Assembly (NCBI GenBank): GCA_963748105.1
Contig: CAVVHP010000006.1
Location: 1 to 64,000 of the forward strand
From: JAKAGZ01 sp963748105
GTDB lineage: Bacteria; Bacteroidota; Ignavibacteria; Ignavibacteriales; Ignavibacteriaceae
DNA: 64,000 nucleotides
Direction: 5' to 3'
In this document: positions 9,255-19,031 of the stretch, piece after piece
Position numbering within the stretch: the first letter of the stretch is position 1
Layout of the letters: the number at the start of each line of letters is the position of its first letter
Position numbers and translations under genes: made by a program
Notes under the pieces: generated by a model
The model's database searches: none
What the model was told of the DNA's origin: nothing
The model's input: the letters and a program-made list of their open reading frames with translations, nothing else

Positions 9255-10489
9255 TATTCGTACCTCAACGCTTCAACCGGATCCATTTTTGCAGCAGTAT
9301 AAGCAGGCGCAAATCCTGCAGCAACTCCGGTTATTAATGAAACAATTATTGCTATAACAACGGCGCTGTATTCCACTGAAGTAGGTATAAACTGATTGAC
9401 TATCATACTAAGTATAATCGCAAGTATAAGCCCTATAAATCCTCCCATTAAACAAATTGCGGAAGATTCCAGGATAAACTGGGCAAGTATTGTTCTTCTT
9501 TTTGCACCGATAGCCTTCCTTAATCCTATTTCTTTTGTTCTTTCCCTAACGGAAACAAACATAATATTCATGATTCCGATGGCACCGACAAACAATGAAA
9601 GTCCGGTAATAAATAAACCCGCAATCTGAATAACTCCAACAACAGAATTAAAATTCTGCATAAGCGCTTCCTGCTGATTTATTGAAAAATCATCCTCCTC
9701 ATTATATTTCAATCCCCTTACCTTTCTCATAACACCGTCTGCTTCGTCCTTGGTTATGGCAACAGTGGCCGGACTTGAAGCACGCACATTTATTGTAATG
9801 CTGTTACTGCGTCTGCTCATAAAATATTTAAATACACAACCGATCGGAATAAAAACCTGGTTATCAGGATTGAACGGGCCAAGTATAAAACTTCCCTGTT
9901 CAGCAAGTACACCTACAACTTTAAAGTTTTCATTACCAATCTTTATTTCTTTATCCAAGGCATCTCCCCGCGGGAAAAGATTTTTAGCAATCTCACTTCC
10001 AAGCACAGCCACGTTTCTTGAAGATTTGCTTTCGATATCAGAATAAAATCGACCAAGATCAAACGTGAAATTTGTTGTTTTTACATAATCTGCATTTGAG
10101 CCAGTCAGGAATACACTTTCAACTGTTCTGTCCTGATACTTTACAGTTTTGTTACTGTTTACCACCGGAGCAACTGCAAGAGGTGTTTTAGCTAATTCCT
10201 TAAACTTTTCATAATCTTCCATTGTGATATTGTCTCTGTTCCTTATCTTCCACCATTCTGTGTTGTTAAACCATGCCCATTTACTTATATAAAGAACATC
10301 TGATCCAAGCGAGCTGATTCCTTGTTGAAAGGAATTATTAATCCCTTTTATCGCCGTCGTCATCAGTACAACCGATGTAATACCAATTACAATGCCAAGC
10401 ATTGTAAGAATCGATCTTACTTTATTGGACCGGATTGCACGCAAGGCAATTAACAATCCTTCTTTAAGTTCAAACAAAAATATTTCCAT
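9254..10489 (-). CDS. MacB/FtsX-type ABC transporter permease (paralogue 1, divergent)
   Basis: A 411-residue permease with the same MacB_PCD plus FtsX layout, but clearly less similar to the other three. It has KVRSILTMLGIVIGITSVVLMTT at the N-terminal helix and SVRERTKEIGLRKAIGAKRR at the coupling segment instead of SVTERTREIGIRKA. It directly follows the ATPase gene (52 nt gap) and overlaps the next permease by one base. As the copy nearest the ATPase and adaptor it may be the ancestral partner; that is inference. Confidence 0.9.
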   Translation of the reverse strand: MEIFLFELKEGLLIALRAIRSNKVRSILTMLGIVIGITSVVLMTTAIKGINNSFQQGISSLGSDVLYISKWAWFNNTEWWKIRNRDNITMEDYEKFKELAKTPLAVAPVVNSNKTVKYQDRTVESVFLTGSNADYVKTTNFTFDLGRFYSDIESKSSRNVAVLGSEIAKNLFPRGDALDKEIKIGNENFKVVGVLAEQGSFILGPFNPDNQVFIPIGCVFKYFMSRRSNSITINVRASSPATVAITKDEADGVMRKVRGLKYNEEDDFSINQQEALMQNFNSVVGVIQIAGLFITGLSLFVGAIGIMNIMFVSVRERTKEIGLRKAIGAKRRTILAQFILESSAICLMGGFIGLILAIILSMIVNQFIPTSVEYSAVVIAIIVSLITGVAAGFAPAYTAAKMDPVEALRYE

Positions 10490-10541
10490 TTTTTACTCTT
10501 TTAATTATTAGAGTTTTTACAGTTACCTTTATTCCAATAAC

Positions 10542-11261
10542 TTATACAACTGCAGTTCTTGGCTTAGGTATAAACCTTTTTTCCACACCTTTGTCGGATT
10601 CTACCAAGCCATCCTTTAGCCTTATGATTCTCGCAGCGTGTTCTGCTATATATTCTTCGTGAGTTACCAGGATTATAGTATTCCCTTTTTCATATATTTC
10701 ATTAAAGAGAATCATAATTTCCTCGCCTGTTTTCGAATCAAGGTTTCCTGTTGGTTCATCAGCCAGAATTATAGATGGCTTTGTTACAATTGCTCTTGCA
10801 ACTGCAACTCTCTGCCTCTGTCCGCCGGAAAGTTCATTAGGTTTATGGTCCATCCGGTCCTTCAATCCAACATCTATAAGCGCCTGCTCGGCTCTCTCAC
10901 GTCTTTCCGCTGATGCGATACCGGCGTAAATTAAAGGCAGTTCAACATTGTGGATTGCGTTGGAACGAGAAAGCAGGTTGAATGTCTGAAAAACAAATCC
11001 TATTTCTTTGTTTCTAATTTTTGCAAGGTCGTTATCTGTCATCTCACTTACACTCTTCCCGGTAAAATCATATTTACCAGAAGTTGGTGTATCGAGACAA
11101 CCGAGCATATTCATAAGCGTAGATTTTCCTGATCCTGACGGACCCATAATAGCTACATATTCATTTTTGTCAATCTTTAAAGAGACATCCCGCAAAGCAT
11201 GAACCTGCTCAGAACCAACCTCATAAATTTTAGCTATATGTTCTATATTAATAATGTTCAT
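10542..11261 (-). CDS. MacB/LolD-type ABC transporter ATPase
   Basis: A 239-residue ABC ATPase of the MacB/LolD class that powers FtsX-fold permeases by mechanotransmission. Visible are Walker A GPSGSGKST (about 40-48), the signature LSGGQRQRVAVARA (about 145-158), Walker B with ILADEPTGNLDS, and the switch histidine in VTHEE. It lies between the adaptor gene (12 nt gap) and four permease genes. It is the only ATPase of the cluster, so it is expected to serve all of them. The substrate is not indicated; relatives export macrolides, lipoproteins, toxins or peptides. Confidence 0.93.
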   Translation of the reverse strand: MNIINIEHIAKIYEVGSEQVHALRDVSLKIDKNEYVAIMGPSGSGKSTLMNMLGCLDTPTSGKYDFTGKSVSEMTDNDLAKIRNKEIGFVFQTFNLLSRSNAIHNVELPLIYAGIASAERRERAEQALIDVGLKDRMDHKPNELSGGQRQRVAVARAIVTKPSIILADEPTGNLDSKTGEEIMILFNEIYEKGNTIILVTHEEYIAEHAARIIRLKDGLVESDKGVEKRFIPKPRTAVV

Positions 11262-11273
11262 CTTTAATTCCGT

Positions 11274-12557
11274 TTATTTATTTTCTGGTTGTAAAGCTTT
11301 ACCCTTTTTTTCCACCATGACAGTGCTGCCTTGGTGAAGTTCTCTTGAAATTGCCCTGTAACTTCCGGTTACAACCTGTTCATCGCCTGTTAAACCTGAT
11401 TTAATCTGGATATAATTATCATCACTTATTCCGGTTGTAACGTCAGCCATTTTTGCTTTACCATCTTTTACCAGAAATACTATTTCTTTTGGTTTCGTGC
11501 TTTCTTTTTTCTTGACAGGAGCTCCTTCTTCCTGGGAGTTTCCTGCACCCGGCATCGTATCGCCCGGTGTTCTTGCCGTAACACTTTGAATCGGCACGCT
11601 CCAAACGTCTTTAATTCTTGCCGTCTCAATTTTTGCATTACAGGACATTCCCGGTCTTAAATTCGGGTCGGTATCGATTAACTTAATTTTAACTTCAAAG
11701 TTAACAACCTGGTCCTGTGTGCCTGTACCGGTAGCCTGTGCGCTGTTCCCGATTTGTTTTACTGTTCCTCTGAATTCCCTGTCGCCGAAAGCATCAACCT
11801 TTACTCTTGCTGTATCTCCGACAGAAATAAGCACAACATCATTTTCGTCAACGTCTACAACTGCTTCAATGTTATTAAGATCGGATACGGTCATAATATT
11901 TGTACCCTGGGTAAAATTACTACCAAGTACTCTTTCCCCGAGTTCCATATTAAGCTGAGTTATAATTCCTTTCATAGGGGAATAAATAGTCGTTTTTCTC
12001 AGGTTATCCTTCTGAACCTTAAGAGCTGCTTCTGTCTGGTCGACATTAGCCTGCGCTCCTTCATAAGCTGCTTTTGCAGAAAGATAGGAACTTCTTGAAG
12101 TTTCCAGTTCCGAGTCGCTGGAAAGTTTTTTCGCGTGCATTTCTTTTATCCTGTCATAATCCGCTGAAAGACGATCAAGATCGGCTTTTCTCATATTCAT
12201 AGTTGCCTTTGCGTTTGCAAGATTTGCTTCAGATTGCTGAACCTGCGCAATGTACGCATCCTGTCTTATTTTTAACAGAAGGTCACCTTTATTTACCATC
12301 TCTCCTTCTTTCACCGGAAGTGAGACAATCTCACCACTAACTTCCGGAGTTATAACAACCTTAAATTCAGGGTTGATTGTACCTGTAGCAGAAACCGTCT
12401 GGGTTATATTTCTTTTAATAACCTTTTCAACCTGTACAGCCACTATGTCATCTTTGCTTCCACCAACAAAAGCTATTATAATCAGCGCGATTACCAATAT
12501 GCCTATACCGCCGAATATATATAATTTCTTTTTCGATTTTTGTTTCCCGTTAGCCAT
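11274..12557 (-). CDS. MacA/HlyD-type periplasmic adaptor protein
   Basis: A 427-residue membrane-fusion protein anchored by one N-terminal helix (about 11-30). Domains in order: a beta-barrel/lipoyl half (TGTINPEFKVVITPEVSGEI), a long helical hairpin (about 110-190; Ala/Gln/Leu-rich, coiled coil), the second lipoyl half (TTIYSPMKGIITQLN), a beta-barrel and a membrane-proximal domain. The 20-residue segment near 335-355 is low-complexity (K/E/P). The adaptor would bridge the permeases to the TolC-like channel encoded just upstream. Same strand, 12 nt before the ATPase gene. Confidence 0.92.
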   Translation of the reverse strand: MANGKQKSKKKLYIFGGIGILVIALIIIAFVGGSKDDIVAVQVEKVIKRNITQTVSATGTINPEFKVVITPEVSGEIVSLPVKEGEMVNKGDLLLKIRQDAYIAQVQQSEANLANAKATMNMRKADLDRLSADYDRIKEMHAKKLSSDSELETSRSSYLSAKAAYEGAQANVDQTEAALKVQKDNLRKTTIYSPMKGIITQLNMELGERVLGSNFTQGTNIMTVSDLNNIEAVVDVDENDVVLISVGDTARVKVDAFGDREFRGTVKQIGNSAQATGTGTQDQVVNFEVKIKLIDTDPNLRPGMSCNAKIETARIKDVWSVPIQSVTARTPGDTMPGAGNSQEEGAPVKKKESTKPKEIVFLVKDGKAKMADVTTGISDDNYIQIKSGLTGDEQVVTGSYRAISRELHQGSTVMVEKKGKALQPENK

Positions 12558-12581
12558 TGAATTAACTCCTATTATTAAATA

Positions 12582-13926
12582 TTATTCAAATTTCTTATAG
12601 TCTAAGACACCAAGGTAATACTTCAATTGCTCGCTGAGCTGAGCATAATTGAATTGTGCATTGATATAATTTGTTTTGGCCGTTTGAAGATCTGAATTAG
12701 CTATCAAAACATTCAATAATGTACTTGAACCCAGTGAATACCTGCTCTCTTCAATCTTCCTGTTTTCTTCTGCAGCAGTAACGTTTCTTTTATTAACTTC
12801 AAGACTCTTTTGTGAAGCCTGCAGATCCAGAAAAGTCTTCTGAATATTTTGTTTTATGGTCCTTTCAAGGTCATCAACCGCGAGAGCGCTGTTTTTTTCC
12901 TGCACTTCAGCTATCTGTACCTGGTTTGAAACTCTGAAACCTGAGAAAATCGGGATATTGATACTCAGCCGTGCGCTATATGTTTTTGAATCCTGGATTT
13001 TACTGATTTCGTTAGCATTTAAGCTATAGCTGGCCGAACCTGTTATACTCGGCAAATGACCGGCTCTTGCAATTGTAACTCCGCTCTGGGTTGCTTCCAG
13101 ATCAAGTTGCGCACTTTTATAATCCGGTCTGGTTTCCATTGCCTGCTTTACAAGATCGGATATATTTGTGAAATCTTTTGTAAAGTCCATTTGGGTTGCC
13201 ATTGAATCTGAGAAAGGATCCACATACTGATAGGTATCAAGGACATCTAAATTAAGGTAGCTTAATAAATTACTTTTCGCAGTTTCCAGGTTATTTTTTG
13301 CCTGGATAAGAGCAAGTTCAGCATTACCTGCCTTTACCTGCTGTGCATAAACATCTGCAAGCGTAACAGCACCAAGTTTATTTCTTTCATGTTATGGTCT
13401 CCAGGTTTCTCTGGTTCCACTTCATATTTTCTTCATTAACTTTTACAAGTTGATCGTTTGTAATAACAGCATAGTAAAGACTAACAGTCTGAAAAACTAT
13501 GTCCTGTTTTACTCTTTCTAATTTGAGTCTTGATGATTCAAGATTATCCTTACTTTGCGAAAGCGAGGCAAAGTTAGCCAGACCATCAAATAATGTAACC
13601 GAGGTATTTAAACCGGCATTATAATTTCGGCTTTCAGATGTCTGCGGCGGAAAATTAAAAACCGAACCTCCTACATTTCTAAGGCCTCCTGCATCTTCCG
13701 ACCTGTTCCAGTTCCAGCCGCCGTTTGCGCTTAATGAAGGCATAAAGTTTCCATATGCTACTTTTACGCCGGACTCTGCGACATCAAGATTATTCATTGA
13801 TCTTTGTAATGTAGTATTTTTCTGTAATGCTATGTTTACCGCCTGATCGAGCGTTAGTGTTTTATCCTGCCCGAACGAAAATGCAGTAATGAGCAGTACA
13901 CACAATAGACTAATTAAGCTTCGCAT
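12582..13926 (-). pseudogene. TolC-family outer-membrane channel, interrupted by one extra base
   Basis: Two reading frames together make one TolC-type protein. The first part starts at ATG 13924-13926 (GGAG 6 nt upstream, signal peptide ending AFSFGQ) and stops at TGA 13387-13389. The second part continues in the +1 frame as HERNKLGAVTLADVY and stays open to 12582. The shift must lie within about 13389-13394, because each frame meets a stop on the other side. Removing one base gives a 447-residue protein, the normal TolC length, with the two-fold OEP repeat, long heptad-like helices and the ALQKNTTLQRS start of repeat 1. It heads the export operon. Either a sequence error or a recent mutation. 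Confidence 0.85.
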
Positions 13927-14212
13927 CTTTTCTCCGTAATTAAATTGTTTTTTATTCCTGATTTTTAGGTCGTTTATTAAAGTAAAAAGGTTACTTAATT
14001 CCAAAATGTAAAAATGATTATTCTTATCGTCCTTCTTTAAATTCTGGATCAAAAATACCATTTAATTCCACCCTGTAGGTTTTTTAAGTACGAACGGTAG
14101 AATAATTACATATTCGGTCTTTAATAACCTTCTATTACAGACTATTTGACAATCATTTTATAGATTTGGTTTTATGGTATGTCGGAAAATAATATTTCGC
14201 AGGCATTTAGGG

Positions 14213-15619
14213 TTAATCCTGCCCTAAATAATCGTCTTTAATTTTTAAGAGATATTGATATGCTTCTTCAAAATTATTACTAATCCTGCCATCCAGAATA
14301 GCGTTTTCTATGGCAGTCTTAATTTCCCCCACTTTCTTAGAGGGTTTCAGATTACAAACCTTCATAATTTCTTCGCCCCGGACCGGTGACTGGAAAGCTC
14401 TGAGTTTATCCTTCTCCTCAACTTCCCAGACTTTCTTCATAACGTTTTCATAATTCTGAAGATATTTAGCAACCTTAGCTTCATTTTTGCTTGTAATATC
14501 TGCACGGCAAAGCGTTATGAGATCTTCAAGATCCTCTCCCGCATTGACTATAAATCTTCTAATAGCTGAATCTGTTACTTCTTCTTTCGCAAGAGCAATC
14601 GGGCGCAAATGTAGTCTGACAAGCTTCTGAATATATTCAAGTTTATTCATAGGCAGTTTCAATCTTTTGGAAATACCTTTCATCATCCGGGCGCCTAGTT
14701 CCTCGTGTCCGTGAAATGTCCAACCAACACCGTCAACAAATCTTTTGGTATGAGGTTTGGCTATATCGTGTACAAGGGCAGCAAATCTCAACCAGACATC
14801 ATCCGTAGCTTTTGAAATATTGTCAATTACTTTGCAGGTATGTATAAAAACTTCTTTATGATGAAAGTCTTTTCTTTGCTCAACTCCTGCAAGATTTGCA
14901 ACTTCAGGGAAAATAATTTCCATTACACCAGTTTTCTGAAGAAGTTTTAGCCCGATTGAAGGGATAGGAGCTTTTAGTATTTTCAGAAATTCATCGGTTA
15001 TTCTTTCCTGCGAAACTATCTTTAATCTTTCTCTTAATTTATTTGCTGCGTTCAGGATACTTTCATCAACCTTAAAATTAAGCTGTGCAGCAAAACGGAA
15101 TGCCCTCAAGATTCTGAGTGGATCATCGTCAAAAGTAATTTCTGGATTTATCGGAGTTTTAATAATTTTATTTTCAATGTCAGCCAGTCCATCGAATTTA
15201 TCGAATAATTTTCCGAAAGACTTTTTATTTATTGATACCGCGAGCGTATTGATTGTAAAATCTCTTCTGTCAATATCATCATCAAAAGTACCTGCCTCAA
15301 CATCCGGTTTCCGGCTTTCCCTGCTGTATGATTCTTTTCTCGCTCCTACAAATTCAAGATCGTAATCGTTGTGCTTAAAATGAGCAGTCCCAAAATTTTT
15401 AAAAATTGATATTTTACTGATGCCAAGCTTTTTAGCAAATTCCGAAGCAAAACCAGGCCCATCTACGATAACAAGAAAATCAATTTCGTTTTTTTCACGT
15501 TTTAATATTAAATCGCGCACAAATCCGCCAACAATGTAAACTTCACAGCCCATCGATTCAGCAACTATCGAAGCGGTCTCCAAAAATGGATATTCTTTTA
15601 ATTTTTTATTAAAATTCAT
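14213..15619 (-). CDS. CCA tRNA nucleotidyltransferase / poly(A) polymerase family with HD domain
   Basis: A 468-residue class II nucleotidyltransferase. The N-terminal head has GGFVRDLIL and the catalytic EIDFLVI acidic pair. Next come the RRDFTINTLA and DDPLRILRAFRFA motifs of the tRNA CCA/poly(A) polymerase family. From about residue 240 an HD phosphohydrolase domain follows (HTCKVID, then ALVHDIAKP and HGHEELGA). The enzyme adds or repairs the 3' CCA of tRNAs. This matters here because the tRNA-Leu gene in the window does not encode CCA. In some bacteria the task is split between A- and CC-adding enzymes, which the sequence alone does not exclude. Confidence 0.88.
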   Translation of the reverse strand: MNFNKKLKEYPFLETASIVAESMGCEVYIVGGFVRDLILKREKNEIDFLVIVDGPGFASEFAKKLGISKISIFKNFGTAHFKHNDYDLEFVGARKESYSRESRKPDVEAGTFDDDIDRRDFTINTLAVSINKKSFGKLFDKFDGLADIENKIIKTPINPEITFDDDPLRILRAFRFAAQLNFKVDESILNAANKLRERLKIVSQERITDEFLKILKAPIPSIGLKLLQKTGVMEIIFPEVANLAGVEQRKDFHHKEVFIHTCKVIDNISKATDDVWLRFAALVHDIAKPHTKRFVDGVGWTFHGHEELGARMMKGISKRLKLPMNKLEYIQKLVRLHLRPIALAKEEVTDSAIRRFIVNAGEDLEDLITLCRADITSKNEAKVAKYLQNYENVMKKVWEVEEKDKLRAFQSPVRGEEIMKVCNLKPSKKVGEIKTAIENAILDGRISNNFEEAYQYLLKIKDDYLGQD

Positions 15620-15685
15620 TTATATAATCGAAAAGTAAGATTATAAAGATAAAGAATTTTATGAGAAAGTATTAAGCAAGGAAGA

Positions 15686-16796
15686 CTAAATTTTCAAACT
15701 AATATCATCAGTTTCATCTACTAACATTGGTTTTCTTCCCATTAGAACGGCCAGGGGTTTCAAAGGTTCAATATTACTAAAAATAATTTTCATCGCGGCT
15801 GCAATCGGTACTGAAAGAAACATTCCAACTATTCCCCATATCCATCCCCAGAAGATCAGTGAGAACAAAACAAAGACAGTACTCAGGTCCATCTGTCTTC
15901 CGAGAAAATGAGGCTCAACCATATTCCCAATTATATTTTGATTTAATGTAAGCAAAATTGCCATTGATATAGAAGTAAAGCCAAATCCGTATTCAATTAA
16001 CGCTATGAGAATTGGGAATATTGAAATTAGGATTGATCCAATATTTGGAATAAAATTGAAAAGGAATGTCAGTATTCCCCATGCAATCGGGAAATCAATG
16101 CCATAAGCCCAGAGAATAATTGTAACAATAAATGCTGTTACTATGCTGGTAATGGTTTTTACAAGCAAGTAGGATTGTAACTGTTTATTTATACTACCAA
16201 GAATTTTAGATATAACGGAATCCTTATTTGCAAATGCCACTCTTACTTTAGCTTCAAATTTATCTTTGCCAAGGATCATAAATATCCAAAACAAAAGAGA
16301 AATAAATAAATTGCTAATTAAAGCCGAAAGTGAATTAAAGATATTCTGGATAATGCCCGCTTTGAAACAATCCCTGGAAAATAGATCCGGCATCAAAATT
16401 TTCAATGTTCAAATTCAACATATGTCCAAATTCTTTTGCAGTAATGTTGAATGGCGCAAGCATACTCTCAAGAAAATCCATTAGCTTTGTTGCATAAACC
16501 TGTATCCTGCTTGTAAAAAGTCCGTAGTTTGAAGCAAGAAGCAGACCCATTAGATAATAAATTCCAAACATTGCTATAAGCAGTAACGTAAGTGTTACCC
16601 AGCGTGGAATTTTATATTTTGAAAAATATTGGAGTACGGGATAAAAAAGATAGGTCATAAAAATTGCGATCGTAACAGGGATCAGAATTTCCTTCAAGGC
16701 CATTAATATATAAACAAATATCACAAATGATATAAACCCAAGGAGATAGGTTAATACAGCTAAACTTTTTGAATCCGTCCCCGAGGAATTTGTCAT
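15686..16796 (-). pseudogene. AI-2E family (PerM-like) membrane permease, interrupted by one extra base
   Basis: Two frames form one AI-2E/PerM family protein. The first runs from ATG 16796 through several membrane helices to about FDAGSIFQGLF and hits a stop at 16335. The second continues one base over as GIIQNIFNSLSALISN and runs to 15686, with the family motif-rich core (ITSIVTAFIVTI, FNFIPNIGSILISIFP, NQNIIGNMVEPHFLGR). The change of frame lies near 16345-16370, around a GCGGGC run. Removing one base gives 369 residues, the usual length with about 8 helices. Relatives move small solutes or sodium/protons; the substrate is unknown. It begins 3 nt after the stop of the metalloprotease gene. 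Confidence 0.85.
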
Positions 16797-16799
16797 ATA

Positions 16800-19028
16800 T
16801 TAATCTGAATTATTTATTTTCAAATTTTTAAGTAACCAGGCATTATTATAATCAATCCAGACTGATTTATCAAAATTTCTTTGAAGAATTTTATTGAAGT
16901 TTTCATCAATTTGATAACCCCTGGCAAGAGCAGCCATTTCCTTAGCAGTCGTAAAATCTGAATTCTTCATCATATATTCTGATAATTTGTAAATGGCATA
17001 ACTACTTTCATAGGTATCGGTCTCAAATTCTCTCTTAAAAATAGAGATGAAATTTTTATAGGGTATCTTTAATTTTTCGGCAAGATTAATTAACACGGGG
17101 AATGAACTGTATAAATATTTTTCAGTGTTAATATTTATTAGAATATTAAATTTCGAAGCATCATCCGCACTTAAATATTTATAAAGTAAGCCCTTCTGCT
17201 TTGAAAAAGACAACCTCAGGGATGATAAATCACGAAGAGCCCTGTTAGGCTTTTGTTCTGAAATAACGTTGTAAAGAGAATCTGCAATTTCGCTGCTTCC
17301 GGAAAGCACATAGTTATCAGCAAGTTTAAGTTCCAGATTATAATAATATGCTGTGTTTGAAAATTTATTAATCCATTTGGCAAGTAATTCAGATGCTAGT
17401 CTATTCTTTTCCTGAGCTGAATAATTTTCAGACAAACCGATTACTGCTGAGTAATTTGCTGTCCTGCTTAAAATTTCATTAAAGATTTTTTCAGATTTTG
17501 GATACTCTCTTTGTACATAAGCGTCCCATCCATCTTTAAGTCTGTCAGCGATATACCTTGGACAAACCTTCTGGAAAATAGTCTGGCGACCAAAGTAATA
17601 GTATGCCTTTTCTTTTGCTGCACTAATATTATAATTTTTCAAATAGTTGTAATATTTGCCCGCAATTGAAGAAAGTTTTTCACCATATATCTTTTCAAAA
17701 TTCATATTGGAATAATATTTAGCATATTTTTCTATCCCATAATTATCTATTAAATATTTTGAAAAAGAACCCGCATAGATATAAGAGATGGAAGAAACCT
17801 TCCCGAAAAAATTTAACCCGCTAAAAAGGTTTTCAATTTTAATCTTGAAACCATTTTTATAAGCCAGGGCAGCCATATAATCGATCGTGTTATCACCGTA
17901 ATATGGATCCGCTGCAACCGCAATTCCTTCAATTAAAGCTGGGTTAAAATTATCAGCAACTTTTAGGATTCCTGTTCCATACTTTGCGGAAAAAACGTGT
18001 GCTAATTCGTGGCGTAATGTCTGGTCGTAACTGCCAACAGAGATATAGATCTGGTTAAGCCACGGTTTTGCAACGTCAGCATTTGCAGAACCGAAGTACT
18101 CCCCTTTCTGATAACTGCCAGCAAAGACATATGAAGTAATTTTTTCTTCCGGATTATAGCCAAAGAAGCGCTTTAAATTTTGGTACTGGTACTCATGTTC
18201 AAGTGTTATTTCTTTTGCTCTTGTATCCGACAAATTGGCTGGATAATAGATCTTAAAATGATCTGTAACTACTTCTTTTGACAAAACATTTTGAAGTCTG
18301 GAATTTGTGGTAGAATAACCGAAATAAGGTGACGAGAAAATAAAAACTACTGGTATTAGAAAAATCGTAAAAAATGATATTTTTTTATTCACTCCTGAAT
18401 TACCCGAATATACAGTCCAGGATAGGAAAGCAATTATGAAGAAATAAACAACGTTTGCAATCCTGTAAGTAATTATTTTTGTGCTAATCCTGATGCCTTC
18501 ATCGTAAATGGTCCCCGGGAAATACCCGAAAACGGCATTAAGAAAATAAACCTGAGGATTAAAATAAAATTCAAATAGAGATATTAGGACAATAAGAATA
18601 ACAAGAGCTAAAAAGGTAATTGCTCTAAATTTATTAACAAAAGCGATGCAAAATAAACCTAAAGAATAGCCTATGAACACGGATGGTAATGTGAAAACAA
18701 GATAAAAAATAAGCCCTTCTTTCAATGAACACATCATTGCAAAAAATGAGTGGGTAACTGAAATTACCAGAGGCAAAATTATAAAAATGAGAAAAGCTTT
18801 ATACGGAATTGGAAATATATAACTTTTAGGAAAGGTTCTTTTAGTAATATATCCAATAGAAAAAATGCCGGAGACAATAACCAGCAGAATTGAATTCGCA
18901 ATCGAATATTCAAAGCCCGGCATATTTAATAGCGGCAGTCTTAGAAAGAAAATATTGACAATAAGAATGACAGCAAGGTAAACCGATACTTTATTATAGC
19001 CGGTAAATATTTTTTTTGCTGATGTCAC
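16800..19028 (-). CDS. Multi-pass membrane protein with gluzincin-type metalloprotease domain
   Basis: A 742-residue protein. Roughly residues 15-245 are hydrophobic and hold about seven or eight membrane helices. A soluble domain follows that opens with VTDHFKIYYPANLSD, the usual start of Peptidase_MA-type domains. The zinc site is LRHELAHVFSAKYG near residue 338 (HExxH) with a conserved glutamate in LIEGIAVAADPYYG about 30 residues later (ExxA helix). The C-terminal 250 residues are helical and TPR-like. The substrate is unknown; the protease and TPR parts probably lie outside the cytoplasm or face the periplasm. It sits 3 nt after murA and 3 nt before the AI-2E-type permease on the same strand, so the three are likely one transcript. 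Confidence 0.75.
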   Translation of the reverse strand: MTSAKKIFTGYNKVSVYLAVILIVNIFFLRLPLLNMPGFEYSIANSILLVIVSGIFSIGYITKRTFPKSYIFPIPYKAFLIFIILPLVISVTHSFFAMMCSLKEGLIFYLVFTLPSVFIGYSLGLFCIAFVNKFRAITFLALVILIVLISLFEFYFNPQVYFLNAVFGYFPGTIYDEGIRISTKIITYRIANVVYFFIIAFLSWTVYSGNSGVNKKISFFTIFLIPVVFIFSSPYFGYSTTNSRLQNVLSKEVVTDHFKIYYPANLSDTRAKEITLEHEYQYQNLKRFFGYNPEEKITSYVFAGSYQKGEYFGSANADVAKPWLNQIYISVGSYDQTLRHELAHVFSAKYGTGILKVADNFNPALIEGIAVAADPYYGDNTIDYMAALAYKNGFKIKIENLFSGLNFFGKVSSISYIYAGSFSKYLIDNYGIEKYAKYYSNMNFEKIYGEKLSSIAGKYYNYLKNYNISAAKEKAYYYFGRQTIFQKVCPRYIADRLKDGWDAYVQREYPKSEKIFNEILSRTANYSAVIGLSENYSAQEKNRLASELLAKWINKFSNTAYYYNLELKLADNYVLSGSSEIADSLYNVISEQKPNRALRDLSSLRLSFSKQKGLLYKYLSADDASKFNILININTEKYLYSSFPVLINLAEKLKIPYKNFISIFKREFETDTYESSYAIYKLSEYMMKNSDFTTAKEMAALARGYQIDENFNKILQRNFDKSVWIDYNNAWLLKNLKINNSD

Positions 19029-19031
19029 AAT

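Noticed and set aside
11274..13926. Possible bacteriocin or peptide exporter reading of the MacAB-TolC-like cluster
   Set aside because: No short leader-peptide gene, peptidase C39 domain or modification enzyme is present nearby.
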